NCBI RefSeq assembly: GCF_000772945.1
Contig: NZ_JPVN01000009.1
Span: 62,001-126,000 of the forward strand
DNA from: Ureibacillus manganicus DSM 26584
Lineage (GTDB): Bacteria; Bacillota; Bacilli; Bacillales_A; Planococcaceae
Direction: 5' to 3'
Length of the DNA stretch: 64,000 nucleotides
This document shows positions 40,873-50,910 of this stretch, piece by piece. The notes under the pieces were generated by a model, which did no database searches, was not told where the DNA came from, and saw only the letters and a program-made list of their open reading frames with translations. How positions within the stretch are numbered: the first letter of the stretch is position 1; the number at the start of each line of letters is the position of its first letter. The translations under genes and the position numbers were made by a program.

Positions 40873-41829
40873 TTACTTACTATCTAAATTAATAAATTCA
40901 TGTAAATGCTGTTTATTTATTTCTTTATCGATTACTATAACAGAACCTGCATGACTGTAATCTCTATAACTAAATGTTCCTTCAACAGGTATTGTCATCT
41001 TCTCGATTTCTACAGTTCCTTTCATGGCAACCGAGAGAACTGTATTAATTTCTTCAGATGTTGTCAAATCAGTGGCAATATATCCTTGTAAAGCACCTAC
41101 CAACCTAGGTAACTTCAATATATTTTTGGGTGATAACATTTCATCTTTAATTGCATCTATTACTTTTTGTTGACGTTCAACTCGGCCAAAGTCTCCTGCT
41201 TCATCGTGTCTAAACCTTGCATAGCCTAATAGTTCTTTCCCATTAAGTTTATGTACCCCCTGTGTTAGAGACACGTCAATGAATGCAGACATATCTTTTT
41301 CTACGTCTATTTCAATTCCATCAGGTGCAATAATATCAATTAAAGATTCAAAACTTTTAAAATCAATGACAACATAATGATGAATTGGTATGTCAAACAT
41401 TGTGGCCATCGTATCTTTTAAAAGCTGTACACCGCCTAGGAAATAAGCAGTATTTAACTTATAGGATTGGTAGCCTGGAATCTCAGCATAAATATCTCTC
41501 ATGAAGGAGATTAGTTTTATTTCGTTGTTTGAATGATTTCTAGACAGCACCATCATTGTATCTGATCTTGATTTTTCCTCCCCACGACTATCTACCCCGA
41601 TGATTAAATAGTTTGTAATATTATTTGTCGGTTCATCTGCAACAAAGTCTTGAACTGGTATTTTTGATTCTTCTGCAATATTTACTCCTGCCCTAAACTC
41701 AAAAATGATATATACGGCAAATAAAAGAAGAATGATAAATAATGAAAGAAGAATAATTCTACCCTTTTTTAACTTCTGTTTTTGATTTTTTCTAGAACTT
41801 CTTGTTTCATGAAGTTGATTTTCTTCCAT
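40873..41829 (-). CDS. LytR-CpsA-Psr family wall-polymer ligase
   Basis: A 318-residue membrane-anchored enzyme that attaches wall teichoic acid or similar polymers to peptidoglycan. N-terminal basic region, one membrane helix about 27-48, then the LCP domain: NYLIIGVDSRGEEKSRSDTMM, SFMRDIYAEIPGYQSYKLNTAY and the C-terminal GYARFRHDEAGDFGRVERQQ motif with the conserved Arg/Asp residues that bind the polyprenyl-phosphate substrate. ATG after GGGGGTTCCT. Monocistronic; multiple paralogues are usual in Bacillales. Confidence 0.95.
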   Translation of the reverse strand: MEENQLHETRSSRKNQKQKLKKGRIILLSLFIILLLFAVYIIFEFRAGVNIAEESKIPVQDFVADEPTNNITNYLIIGVDSRGEEKSRSDTMMVLSRNHSNNEIKLISFMRDIYAEIPGYQSYKLNTAYFLGGVQLLKDTMATMFDIPIHHYVVIDFKSFESLIDIIAPDGIEIDVEKDMSAFIDVSLTQGVHKLNGKELLGYARFRHDEAGDFGRVERQQKVIDAIKDEMLSPKNILKLPRLVGALQGYIATDLTTSEEINTVLSVAMKGTVEIEKMTIPVEGTFSYRDYSHAGSVIVIDKEINKQHLHEFINLDSK

Positions 41830-41977
41830 AGGAACCCCCCATTATTCAAGTACAACTCTTATATCTTTTAGTTTTAAGTGATTTATACTATTATCTATTT
41901 ATGAGATTTGTCTTTTATAACTCTCAAATTTAGGATGATACAAATCTAGTTGTTTTAATCATAGAGGAGGAAATATT

Positions 41978-42493
41978 TTGGAAAAAGCAACGTTTGCAGG
42001 TGGATGTTTTTGGTGTATGGTTAAACCATTTGTTGAATGGGACGGCATACATAAAGTGACTTCTGGCTACATGGGCGGTACTCTTAAAAATCCAACATAT
42101 GAACAAGTAAAAACAGGTGAATCTGGTCATTTAGAAGTCGTTGAGATTGAATTTGACCCTTCAGTTTTCCCTTACGACAAATTATTAGAGATCTTCTGGA
42201 TGCAAATTGACCCAACTGATGATGGGGGTCAATTCCACGACCGCGGAGAACAATACAAAACAGCTATATTTTACTATAATGAAGATCAAAAACTAATTGC
42301 AGAAAAATCTAAGAAAAACCTCGCAGAAAGTAATCGATTTAATAAACCTATTGTAACAGAAATTCTAAAAGCAAGTGAATTTTACCCTGCAGAAGATTAT
42401 CATCAAGACTACTATAAAAAAGAGGCTGAACATTATCAAGAAGATCGTAAACGTTCAGGTCGGGATGAATTCATCCAAAATCACTGGGAGTAA
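41978..42493 (+). CDS. msrA: Peptide methionine-S-sulfoxide reductase
   Basis: A 171-residue MsrA that reduces methionine-S-oxide. The GCFWC motif (Cys11 as the catalytic residue) is at residues 9-13 and the FYYNEDQ, YHQDYY segment follows. No C-terminal MsrB fusion. Start is TTG at 41978, fixed by GGAGG 11 bases upstream. Resolving Cys: Cys14 of FWCM is the second Cys; no further Cys in the C-terminal part is visible, so the recycling route may rely on a thioredoxin-type donor. Confidence 0.96.
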   Translation: MEKATFAGGCFWCMVKPFVEWDGIHKVTSGYMGGTLKNPTYEQVKTGESGHLEVVEIEFDPSVFPYDKLLEIFWMQIDPTDDGGQFHDRGEQYKTAIFYYNEDQKLIAEKSKKNLAESNRFNKPIVTEILKASEFYPAEDYHQDYYKKEAEHYQEDRKRSGRDEFIQNHWE

Positions 42494-42500
42494 AATAATA

Positions 42501-42534
42501 AGCGACCATTGAAATATCCCAATGGTCGCTTTTT
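42501..42534 (+). terminator. Rho-independent terminator after msrA
   Basis: AGCGACCATTG pairs with CAATGGTCGCT, followed by TTTTT. Confidence 0.9.
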
Positions 42535-42551
42535 CATAGTGATTCATATAG

Positions 42552-42580
42552 TTTTATTTCTTAACGCTCCATGATATAAT
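42552..42580 (+). promoter_or_regulatory. Candidate sigma-A promoter of ABC-F gene
   Basis: Extended -10 TGATATAAT ending at 42580 (TATAAT 42575-42580) with an AT-rich -35 region. Transcription would start about 42587. Confidence 0.55.
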
Positions 42581-42603
42581 AGTAATTATGTGTATATAAA
42601 GGA

Positions 42604-42626
42604 TTCCCCATTATTTGGGGATTTTT
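42604..42626 (+). terminator. Leader terminator/attenuator before ABC-F gene
   Basis: TCCCCA-TTATT-TGGGGA stem followed by TTTTT, only about 20 bases after the predicted transcription start and 38 bases before the ABC-F start codon. msrA already has its own terminator, so this one looks like an attenuator in the ABC-F leader. Confidence 0.5.
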
Positions 42627-42651
42627 ATGCTATGAATATAATTTATTTTAA

Positions 42652-44268
<1,617 letters not shown>

Positions 44269-44280
44269 ATTTTAAATACT

Positions 44281-44318
44281 AAACGGTAGGTTTCAACTTA
44301 GAACCCTACCGTTTTTTT
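44281..44318 (+). terminator. Rho-independent terminator after ABC-F gene
   Basis: AAACGGTAGG pairs with CCTACCGTTT, then TTTTT. Confidence 0.9.
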
Positions 44319-44434
44319 ATTCAACAATACTTATTAGTTTACATAATAATATTATATATAATTTTTATTTTTCTGAATGGTATCAATATTTTTGTCGAAT
44401 ATTAGAAATAGTAATATATAAGGAGGAATTCTCA

Positions 44435-45151
44435 ATGAAATATATACTAATAATAATTTGTTCTCTGTTCTTTTTATCAGCATGCGCTACAGCACAAAGC
44501 CCATCTGATAAAGAAAATAATATACAAGAAGAACAGGTAAATGAAAACATAAAAGAATCCAAAGATGAAAGTCAAGGTGAAAAAAAGGAAGAACAACAGG
44601 GTTCTGTTGATGAAGATATTGATTATACTAAATTCTTTATGCCAGATAATTCAACATCCTACTTTTTAGGTGAAGGTAATGAATACGCAACCTTTAATGT
44701 CCATACAAAGTGGTTATCTGATCGATTTGTTGCTCTAGTTGAAAACAATGGTGGCGCGGTTATGTTAAGAATTTATAAAGTAATGGATGAATTTAACAAA
44801 ATCGATAAAATATACGATGAAATGATTGAAGATCTGCCCAATAATGTCCAATATCCTTCAGTAGACGAACTTAATAGTCTACCTGCAATTGAAACGTACT
44901 TAAATGGCCCAATTGAAGTTGGAACAACTATTGGAAAATGGAAAATTACTGAAGTTGATATGACACTTGATACACCATACCAAACATTTGAACATGTGTT
45001 TGTACTTGAGGAAACATCAGAGAACTATATTAATCGGAAATACTTTGCTTTTGGTTATGGAGAGATTAAGCGAGAGTCAATTATGCATAACGAAGGTGCA
45101 GAAGATTTTATTGTGACTTCAACATTAGAAAACATTGAAACTGCAAAGTAA
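44435..45151 (+). CDS. Unknown lipoprotein
   Basis: A 238-residue exported lipoprotein: signal residues 1-17 and lipobox LSAC (Cys at about 17). A Glu/Lys/Gln-rich linker (20-58) leads to a folded domain that I do not recognise (FFMPDNSTSYFLGEGNEYATF near 62-82; ends with a beta-rich part). Several small lipoproteins of this type in Bacillales have no known role. ATG after AAGGAGG. Separate unit. Confidence 0.8.
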   Translation: MKYILIIICSLFFLSACATAQSPSDKENNIQEEQVNENIKESKDESQGEKKEEQQGSVDEDIDYTKFFMPDNSTSYFLGEGNEYATFNVHTKWLSDRFVALVENNGGAVMLRIYKVMDEFNKIDKIYDEMIEDLPNNVQYPSVDELNSLPAIETYLNGPIEVGTTIGKWKITEVDMTLDTPYQTFEHVFVLEETSENYINRKYFAFGYGEIKRESIMHNEGAEDFIVTSTLENIETAK

Positions 45152-45172
45152 TATCAACTTCCCTATTAAGAA

Positions 45173-45204
45173 AATTAAAAGAGGCATTCATAAATGAATG
45201 CCTC
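45173..45204 (-). terminator. Terminator between lipoprotein and cold-shock gene
   Basis: GAGGCATTC pairs with GAATGCCTC. On the minus strand it is followed by TTTTAATTTT; it may also slow transcription from the plus strand. Confidence 0.8.
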
Positions 45205-45238
45205 AGAATTAACGATTATAATTTTAATTTATTAAAAA

Positions 45239-45439
45239 TTAAAGTTTTACAACGTTAGCAGCTTGTGGTCCGCGGTTGCCGTCTACAACTTCGAATTCCA
45301 CTTTTTGACCTTCGTCAAGAGTTTTGAAACCTTCACCTTGGATTGCAGAGAAGTGTACGAATACGTCATTTTCTCCTTCAACTTCGATGAATCCGAAACC
45401 TTTTTCTGAATTAAACCATTTTACTGTACCTTGTTTCAT
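45239..45439 (-). CDS. csp: Cold-shock protein, Csp family
   Basis: A 66-residue single-stranded nucleic acid chaperone. RNP1 (KGFGFIEV) and RNP2 (VFVHF) motifs are intact: residues [19 protein letters not shown] and [10 protein letters not shown]. Normal length for the CspB/CspD family. ATG preceded by TTGGAGG in a long leader. The sigma-A promoter and long leader are listed separately. Its paralogue number in the genome is not known from here. Confidence 0.97.
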   Translation of the reverse strand: MKQGTVKWFNSEKGFGFIEVEGENDVFVHFSAIQGEGFKTLDEGQKVEFEVVDGNRGPQAANVVKL

Positions 45440-45591
45440 TTAAAAAAACCTCCAAAAAAAATTAAAGTTAACAATAAATCCACCATTTTCAGTATAAAAA
45501 AAATCACACACTACTTAGAGTACCGACATAACACCGATCACTCTTTTGTAATATGTGAATCATTTATATCCGGTCAAGCAATTTTATTGTT
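45440..45591 (-). promoter_or_regulatory. Long 5' leader of cold-shock mRNA
   Basis: About 150 transcribed bases lie between the predicted start point (near 45591) and the csp start codon. Such long leaders carry the temperature-dependent structure of csp mRNAs. The exact fold was not computed. Confidence 0.65.
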
Positions 45592-45597
45592 AATTTC

Positions 45598-45625
45598 ATT
45601 ATACCATCATTTTACACCTTGTCAA
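45598..45625 (-). promoter_or_regulatory. Sigma-A promoter of csp gene
   Basis: Perfect TTGACA (45620-45625) and TATAAT (45598-45603) on the minus strand with a 16-base spacer. Confidence 0.85.
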
Positions 45626-45687
45626 ACGGATTTATTCAAAATTGTAGTAAATTTTCAATTATTTCTGTAAATTGAATAAAATTTTAC

Positions 45688-45963
45688 TCATTCTTTTTCA
45701 ATTATGATCCCATGATAAATTTGAGCATCATCTTCACACGCTTCACAATATTCGCGTTCCTCATGTGTCCAGAAAGCATAGTACTTTTGATTTTTTATAT
45801 TTTCATAAGGGAACTTTTTCCTAAATTGCCCAAGTTTTTCTGCTAGAGCATTCTCAAACACTTCTTCAGCTTCAAATTCTTCAATAGAAACAATATAATC
45901 TTGCCATCCATCAAATTGCCACCAAGGCTCATAATCGGCTTTCATGTAAATGATTTTAAACAT
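45688..45963 (-). CDS. DUF1033 family protein
   Basis: A 91-residue acidic protein. The N-terminal signature MKADYEPWWQFDGWQ and later YYAFWTHEEREYCEACEDDAQIYHG match the DUF1033 family found in Bacillales, with a conserved Cys pair (C-E-A-C). Function unknown. ATG with GGAAGGATC upstream. It lies divergent from xpaC. Confidence 0.85.
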   Translation of the reverse strand: MFKIIYMKADYEPWWQFDGWQDYIVSIEEFEAEEVFENALAEKLGQFRKKFPYENIKNQKYYAFWTHEEREYCEACEDDAQIYHGIIIEKE

Positions 45964-46277
45964 ATTTATTTGATCCTTCCTTTTTTCAATAAACAGTGCT
46001 GAATTAAATTAAAATTATACTAACTGTTTTTTATACAATATTTTTGATAGAATATTGTTAATAAATTTAAACCATTTTTCTGTAAATTGCTCGTATTTTG
46101 AACTGACAATTTGAGATTACAAAGATTTTGACTGTTTAATGTTAATCAGCCTTCAGTATCATTCCATCTTTACAGTAATTCACACCGGAGTTTATTAGTT
46201 AGGGACTATCAAGACATACTATGATAAAAGCTAAAACAAATGATGTAACATATATTATGATAAGAATGGAAGCAGAT
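45964..46277. other. Intergenic region between DUF1033 gene and xpaC
   Basis: About 310 bases without an open frame that has an RBS. The xpaC promoter candidate lies at its end; the rest is AT-rich with no recognised structure. Confidence 0.45.
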
Positions 46278-46306
46278 TGAAACTTTTTCTTTCAAAAAAA
46301 CGTATA
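46278..46306 (+). promoter_or_regulatory. Candidate ECF (sigma-W-type) promoter of xpaC-telA
   Basis: TGAAAC at 46278-46283 and CGTATA at 46301-46306 with a 17-base A/T-rich spacer, close to the sigma-W consensus (TGAAAC, about 16 bases, CGTA). Located 29 bases before xpaC. Confidence 0.65.
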
Positions 46307-46334
46307 TAAGCATATAAAGTAAGGAGGTACGAGT

Positions 46335-46985
46335 ATGTTAGGAGCAATGAATTTTATTACAAGACACGCATTTAACTTTTTAATTAGTTTAACTGTTTTT
46401 GTATTAACAGTACTAAACTTCGATTTGGGTATCTTTATCGTGCCGATGATTACTATTTTGACATATTATGTTAGTAATAAATCGATTAAATTTATACAAA
46501 AGTCCAAGAAAAGCAAAGAGCTTGGATTAACCCGTTCTGAATTAAGCCATATCGAAAAACAGTTAAAATTAGCAAGAGGTAATATTTTTTCGTTAACTCA
46601 ACAATATATTAAAGTTCGATCAATTACTTCATTTAAAATTTTAAACGACATGACTAAATTGGCTCGAAGAATTTTAAATATAGTACAAACAAGTCCATCT
46701 AAGTTTTATTCTGTACAGGATTTCTTTTATTCCCATTTACCATCCGCTGTTGAATTGACGAGTAAGTATACTTTACTTACCCAGCAACAATTAAAGGATA
46801 TGGAAATTCAACTTGCTTTAGAAGATACACGAAAAACTTTGAAAGATTTGCATGGAACAATGGAAAGTGATTTAAAAATGGCTTTAGAATCAGATTTAGA
46901 ACATTTAAAAATGGAAATCGATTATGCAAAATTATCAAATGACAAAAACCGTAAACAAATTAATTTTAGAGGTGACATTGAATGA
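46335..46985 (+). CDS. xpaC: XpaC-like membrane protein
   Basis: A 216-residue protein with two membrane helices near the N-terminus (about 10-32 and 36-50) and a long helical, charged C-terminal part. It matches the 5-bromo-4-chloroindolyl-phosphate hydrolysis (XpaC) family that is almost always beside telA/yaaN. The name is historical; no catalytic residues are evident. ATG follows AAGGAGG. Its stop overlaps the telA start (ATGA). Confidence 0.88.
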   Translation: MLGAMNFITRHAFNFLISLTVFVLTVLNFDLGIFIVPMITILTYYVSNKSIKFIQKSKKSKELGLTRSELSHIEKQLKLARGNIFSLTQQYIKVRSITSFKILNDMTKLARRILNIVQTSPSKFYSVQDFFYSHLPSAVELTSKYTLLTQQQLKDMEIQLALEDTRKTLKDLHGTMESDLKMALESDLEHLKMEIDYAKLSNDKNRKQINFRGDIE

Positions 46986-48097
46986 CATTGGAAAAGAGCT
47001 CAAATCATAATTCTAGAGTGAATAGTACGAGCTCTTTTTTTGATGGTTCAAACGAGGAGGTAATTTCGAAGGAAAATACACCAACACTCTTCACCTCTCT
47101 ATCAGAAGAAAATCAAAAAAACGCATTGTATATTGCCAGTACTATTGATGTATCACAATACAACTCTGTACTTCAGTTCGGTGTTGAAGCACAACATAAA
47201 TTGAAACATTTTACGAATAATTTACTTGTTCAAGTTCAACGAAACGATACTTCTCCAATACGCGAAGTACTTTTTAAATTAATGGAACAACTTGAAAAGA
47301 TAGATCCTGATACATTATTAGAAAATAATAAAGGCTTCTTTTCAAAATTATTTAATCGGTCGAAAACTACAATTCAAGAACAAATATCACATTATAAAAG
47401 GTTAAGCGTTCAAATAGATCGATTAAGTATTCAATTGTTACATTCTCAAAAAGGATTATTATCGGATATAAATATGCTAGAGGAATTGTATAGATTAAAC
47501 GAGGAATATTATCATAATATCAATATTTTTATTGCTGCAGGTCAGCTAAAAAAGCAAGATATGATGACAAACCAGCTTCCAAAGTTACAAAATGAAGCTA
47601 TCGAAAAGAATGATCTAATTAGTAAACAGAGGCTAAACGATTTTATGCAAGCTATTGAGTGGTTAGATAAACGGATCTATGATCTGCAATTATCCCGTGA
47701 AATTGCCATACAATCTGCCCCACAAATTCGGCTTATTCAACAAACTAATCGATTATTAGTCGAAAAAATTCAAACATCTGTTTTAACAACTATTCCTTTA
47801 TGGCAAACTCAAATTTCAATCCTTGTAAATATTAATAACCAACGACGTATTAATATGACTGGACAGAAATTGATGGACGTTTCTGATGATATGATTCGTA
47901 AAAATGCAAGAATGCTTGAAGCGACTGCAAAAGAGTCCAGAAGACATAAGTCAATTACTCATACTGATATCGATGCATTTAAACAAACACAATTACAACT
48001 AATTGAATCGATTGAAGAAACATTAAGAGTTCAAGCTGAAAGTAATGTTCAACATGCAGAAATTGAAGCGAAAATGGAGCTACTTACACATAAGTAG
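46982..48097 (+). CDS. telA: TelA-family toxic anion resistance protein
   Basis: A 371-residue soluble, almost wholly helical protein of the TelA/YaaN family. Conserved stretches are ALYIASTIDVSQYNSVLQFGVEAQ near the start, LFNRSKTTIQEQISHYKRLS and QLPKLQNEAIEKNDLIS. Despite the family name (tellurite resistance), members are generally envelope-stress genes; their chemistry is not known. Overlaps xpaC by ATGA. Probably transcribed from the sigma-W-like promoter at 46278. Confidence 0.92.
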   Translation: MTLEKSSNHNSRVNSTSSFFDGSNEEVISKENTPTLFTSLSEENQKNALYIASTIDVSQYNSVLQFGVEAQHKLKHFTNNLLVQVQRNDTSPIREVLFKLMEQLEKIDPDTLLENNKGFFSKLFNRSKTTIQEQISHYKRLSVQIDRLSIQLLHSQKGLLSDINMLEELYRLNEEYYHNINIFIAAGQLKKQDMMTNQLPKLQNEAIEKNDLISKQRLNDFMQAIEWLDKRIYDLQLSREIAIQSAPQIRLIQQTNRLLVEKIQTSVLTTIPLWQTQISILVNINNQRRINMTGQKLMDVSDDMIRKNARMLEATAKESRRHKSITHTDIDAFKQTQLQLIESIEETLRVQAESNVQHAEIEAKMELLTHK

Positions 48098-48108
48098 AAC
48101 AAAAACAA

Positions 48109-48149
48109 AAAACACGACTGAGCCTTTTGGCAATTAGTCGTGTTTTTTT
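48109..48149. terminator. Bidirectional terminator after telA
   Basis: AAAACACGACT pairs with AGTCGTGTTTT, followed by T-run; A-rich before. Confidence 0.87.
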
Positions 48150-48152
48150 AAT

Positions 48153-48359
48153 TTACTCAGCAGAATCAAAATAATCTTTATAATATCCGCCAACTTTTCC
48201 AGTATTGTCTACTACGAAGATAAATTCTTCTGTTTCATTTTTCACTTCATATTCTTTACCAACTGTTAAAACGTTTGATACTAGATACTTTTCAGCGTTC
48301 GTATTAACACATTTTACTTTTCTAATTGTTGGTGCATCTTTCCATTTTAAATTTAACAT
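48153..48359 (-). CDS. DUF6501-like small protein
   Basis: A 68-residue protein, MLNLKWKDAPTIRKVKCV at the start, ending GYYKDYFDSAE. The pattern matches a small Bacillales family that I believe is DUF6501; SH3-like beta strands are likely. ATG follows GTGAGGT. No function known. Confidence 0.75.
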   Translation of the reverse strand: MLNLKWKDAPTIRKVKCVNTNAEKYLVSNVLTVGKEYEVKNETEEFIFVVDNTGKVGGYYKDYFDSAE

Positions 48360-48506
48360 AAAATTTACCTCACTTTAACTTTTCACAAATATAATTCTAT
48401 TTCATATTTTATCCGATTTCCACTAATTTGTGAAATTATATCTAGTCGATTCTATTTGAAACGGTATTTTTTTCATGTTACCATTAACAAAAAGAGGTGT
48501 TTACGT

Positions 48507-48614
48507 ATGTCTTTTGGCGGGTCTTTTAGTACCATACCAACATGGTTTTATATTGTTGCATTTATATTTGCAATTGGATTTATCATTGTTTCAGAATGGA
48601 ACTCTAGAAGTTAA
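48507..48614 (+). CDS. 35-residue membrane peptide
   Basis: Short gene found by eye. ATG at 48507 follows AAGAGGTG by seven bases, stop TAA at 48612-48614. The product begins MSFGGSFSTIPTW and has one membrane helix (about 12-29), ending in SEWNSRS. Convergent with the ECF-partner gene. No homologue recognised, but RBS and hydrophobic profile are convincing. Confidence 0.65.
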   Translation: MSFGGSFSTIPTWFYIVAFIFAIGFIIVSEWNSRS

Positions 48615-48640
48615 GGACGTTTCTACATAAAATATCCTTA

Positions 48641-49570
48641 TTATAGATTGATTATAATATTGCATAATATACATATGAAAAAAATTGTTGAAATAATCAA
48701 ACTGTAGAAATTTGCTTTACGATCACCGTATTTTTTTTCAAGATAAATAATAAATAACCCGATCATCAGGAATACTAACAAAATCCAAAAATAATGAATC
48801 ACCAATTTGTAAAGGCCAATTAATACTGTAAAAATAATCAAAGAAGTTAGTAAACCATAATAGATATATTTTACCGCACTATTTTTTTCAAAATAATTTA
48901 ATTTCCTTATGAGATACATTCTCTTGATAATTGAATCTGAAATTGCTCGACCAATAGCTAATGCTAAAAAAATGAATAAACTCCATGACGATGGTGAGTA
49001 AGTAAATGACCCATAAAATGCAAATCTCGTCTCGTTATCAGCTAGCTTACTATCAATGGAATACCATTGTTTTGTATCAATATTATAAAAAGTATGCTCA
49101 TCAAACATCTTAAAGTGCTCGGTTTTTCCATTATCATACTTAAATAATAATTCAATAATAATTGAATCATGTATATAAGGTCTCGGATCTTCTATCTCCA
49201 TAGGTTCCAATAAATCCATATACTTTTCAAAGTGCTCTAATACATGTAAATCGTTAATGGCAATAACATTACTATATAAACTTGATGGTTTCACTTTCGT
49301 TTCTTCAAAATCTGTATCTCTAACAAAATAGATTGCTTGTAATGTCGCCTGTTCATGAGCAGTTTGTATAGGTAACGTTTCATTTTGACCAATCCCAATA
49401 AGTATAAAGAGCAACCATAAAACTGCTGCAGTAACTAGACCCATCACAAGAGATTTCTCTCTATTTGTTTTCCTCATTTTCTTGTCGATAGTTTCCCAAG
49501 TATTTTTTTCCTTAATTTCACTTCGTGGAAGTTCGTTTAGTTCGTTCCAAATGGATCTCTCGTTATTCAT
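48641..49570 (-). CDS. Membrane protein partner of ECF sigma factor, putative anti-sigma
   Basis: A 309-residue membrane protein. The N-terminal 40 residues are charged and cytoplasmic (NERSIWNELNELPRSEIKE), then a helix about 43-63, a soluble extracellular part of about 140 residues, and four further helices. It begins eight bases inside the 3' end of the sigma gene, the usual place of an anti-sigma factor, but it lacks the zinc-binding HxxxCxxC motif of ZAS-type anti-sigmas. Start: ATG at 49570 with GGAAGGGGG upstream; two in-frame TTG codons precede it. Role as anti-sigma is inference from position. Confidence 0.75.
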   Translation of the reverse strand: MNNERSIWNELNELPRSEIKEKNTWETIDKKMRKTNREKSLVMGLVTAAVLWLLFILIGIGQNETLPIQTAHEQATLQAIYFVRDTDFEETKVKPSSLYSNVIAINDLHVLEHFEKYMDLLEPMEIEDPRPYIHDSIIIELLFKYDNGKTEHFKMFDEHTFYNIDTKQWYSIDSKLADNETRFAFYGSFTYSPSSWSLFIFLALAIGRAISDSIIKRMYLIRKLNYFEKNSAVKYIYYGLLTSLIIFTVLIGLYKLVIHYFWILLVFLMIGLFIIYLEKKYGDRKANFYSLIISTIFFICILCNIIINL

Positions 49571-50054
49571 CTTCAACAACCCCCTTCCATAGTTCTTTTA
49601 AATTCCTTATCGCCGCTCTTTGTGTATTTTTTACTTTATCTACACTCCAGCCTAAAATTGTTGCAGTTTGCTCTATAGAAAGTTCTTCAATTTTCCTTAG
49701 GATCAGTACTTCTCTATGTGGCAGTTTTAATTTTGATAGGGCATCAAATAGCTCTTTTCTTTCCTCATTATGTAAAATATAGTTCATAGCTGTATCTGGC
49801 TCACTTAAATCATATTTTTTTAGAAATGGTAGAAAGCTTATCACTTTTTTACGTCTAAAATAATCGTAAACAATGTTTCTTGCAATTTTTCGTAGCCATG
49901 TTAAGTCACTTGATTATCTTCGGAAATCATGAAGATTTTTGTATGCTTTTAAAAATGTATCTTGCATTAAATCTTCTGCTAGTTGTTCATCTTGCACAAG
50001 ATAAAATATATATTTATAAATGGTTCGATTATGTTCTAAATATAACTTCTGCAC
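49563..50054 (-). pseudogene. ECF-type sigma factor interrupted by in-frame TAA
   Basis: Read from GTG at 50054 (AAGGGGG upstream), the minus strand codes for 162 residues of a sigma-70 ECF protein with one internal stop. Region 2.1-2.2 is present before it (YKYIFYLVQDEQLAEDLMQD, then LKAYKNLHDFRR), codon 47 is TAA (49914-49916), and the frame continues SSDLTWLRKIARNIVYDYFRRKK. Region 4 is intact downstream (LKLPHREVLILRKIEELSIEQ and the HTH WSVDKVKNTQRAAIRNLKEL). Family members usually have an acidic residue at this site, for example FRGES, so a GAA-to-TAA change is the likely lesion. Without suppression only a region-4 fragment could be made. Confidence 0.88.
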
Positions 50055-50078
50055 AGAAATCCCCCTTTCCTAATACTA

Positions 50079-50106
50079 TAGACGAACAACTTCCAAAAAA
50101 GTGTAA
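50079..50106 (-). promoter_or_regulatory. Candidate ECF promoter of sigma locus
   Basis: On the minus strand TTACAC (50101-50106), 16 bases, then CGTCTA (50079-50084). The -10 is typical of Bacillus ECF sigmas (sigma-M, -X, -V class); the -35 matches TGAAAC at four of six. It lies 25 bases before the sigma GTG, suggesting autoregulation. Confidence 0.6.
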
Positions 50107-50109
50107 ATA

Positions 50110-50152
50110 AAAATAAAAAAAGACAAATCCCTAATAAATTGGAACTTGTCTT
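50110..50152 (-). terminator. Terminator after amino-acid ABC operon
   Basis: On the minus strand AAGACAAGTTCC pairs with GGATTTGTCTT (one mismatch), followed by TTTTTTTATTTTT. Confidence 0.85.
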
Positions 50153-50162
50153 CAAACTTGTA

Positions 50163-50897
50163 TTATTTTAATGTACGTTTTAAAAATTCCTTTGTTCGAT
50201 CATGAACTGGATTTACGAGTACTTGACTTGGTGGTCCTTCCTCAACAATTACCCCTTTATCCATGAAAACGATACGGTCCGCCACTTCTTTTGCGAACTC
50301 CATTTCATGAGTTACGATTAACATCGTATTCCCTTCATCTGCAAGTCTACGCATGACTTTTAAAACTTCCCCAACCATTTCAGGGTCTAATGCTGAAGTT
50401 GGTTCGTCAAATAACATAACATCTGGATCCATCGATAGTGCACGTGCTATCGCTACACGTTGCTTTTGACCACCAGATAACTGACTCGGTTTTGCATTAA
50501 TATATTTATCCATACCTACAATTTCTAAAAATTTTAATGCATTCTTTTCAGCTTCTTGTTTCGAACGTTTTAACACCTTTTGTTGTCCAACTACACAGTT
50601 TTTTAATACATTATGGTTATTAAATAAGTTAAAGCTTTGGAATACCATACCTAAATGTGTTCTGTGCTTGCTAACATCATGATCTTTATCTAAAATGTTT
50701 TCGCCATTATAAATTATTTCACCGCCAGTTGGTGTTTCTAGTAAATTAATACAACGTAGTAAAGTAGATTTTCCCGAACCCGATGATCCAATTAAACAAA
50801 CTACTTCACCTTTGGCAACTGAGAAGTTAACATCACGTAATACTTCATGATTTCCAAATGATTTGTTTAAATGTCTAATATCTATTACTTTTTCCAT
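50163..50897 (-). CDS. Amino-acid ABC importer ATP-binding protein
   Basis: A 244-residue ATPase of the polar-amino-acid (GlnQ/ArtP) subfamily. Walker [13 protein letters not shown] at about 36-47, signature [10 protein letters not shown] near 139, Walker [12 protein letters not shown] near 160, and switch His in VTHEME. ATG follows AAGGAGG. Third gene of the operon with the membrane subunit 13 bases upstream. The lysine riboswitch in the leader implies lysine as substrate. Confidence 0.95.
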   Translation of the reverse strand: MEKVIDIRHLNKSFGNHEVLRDVNFSVAKGEVVCLIGSSGSGKSTLLRCINLLETPTGGEIIYNGENILDKDHDVSKHRTHLGMVFQSFNLFNNHNVLKNCVVGQQKVLKRSKQEAEKNALKFLEIVGMDKYINAKPSQLSGGQKQRVAIARALSMDPDVMLFDEPTSALDPEMVGEVLKVMRRLADEGNTMLIVTHEMEFAKEVADRIVFMDKGVIVEEGPPSQVLVNPVHDRTKEFLKRTLK

Positions 50898-50910
50898 TTG
50901 TTACTCCTCC

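Noticed and set aside
42588-42599. Three-codon leader peptide (ATG TGT ATA TAA) before the ABC-F gene
   Set aside because: No RBS and the start would coincide with the transcript start; kept only as a remark under the attenuator finding.
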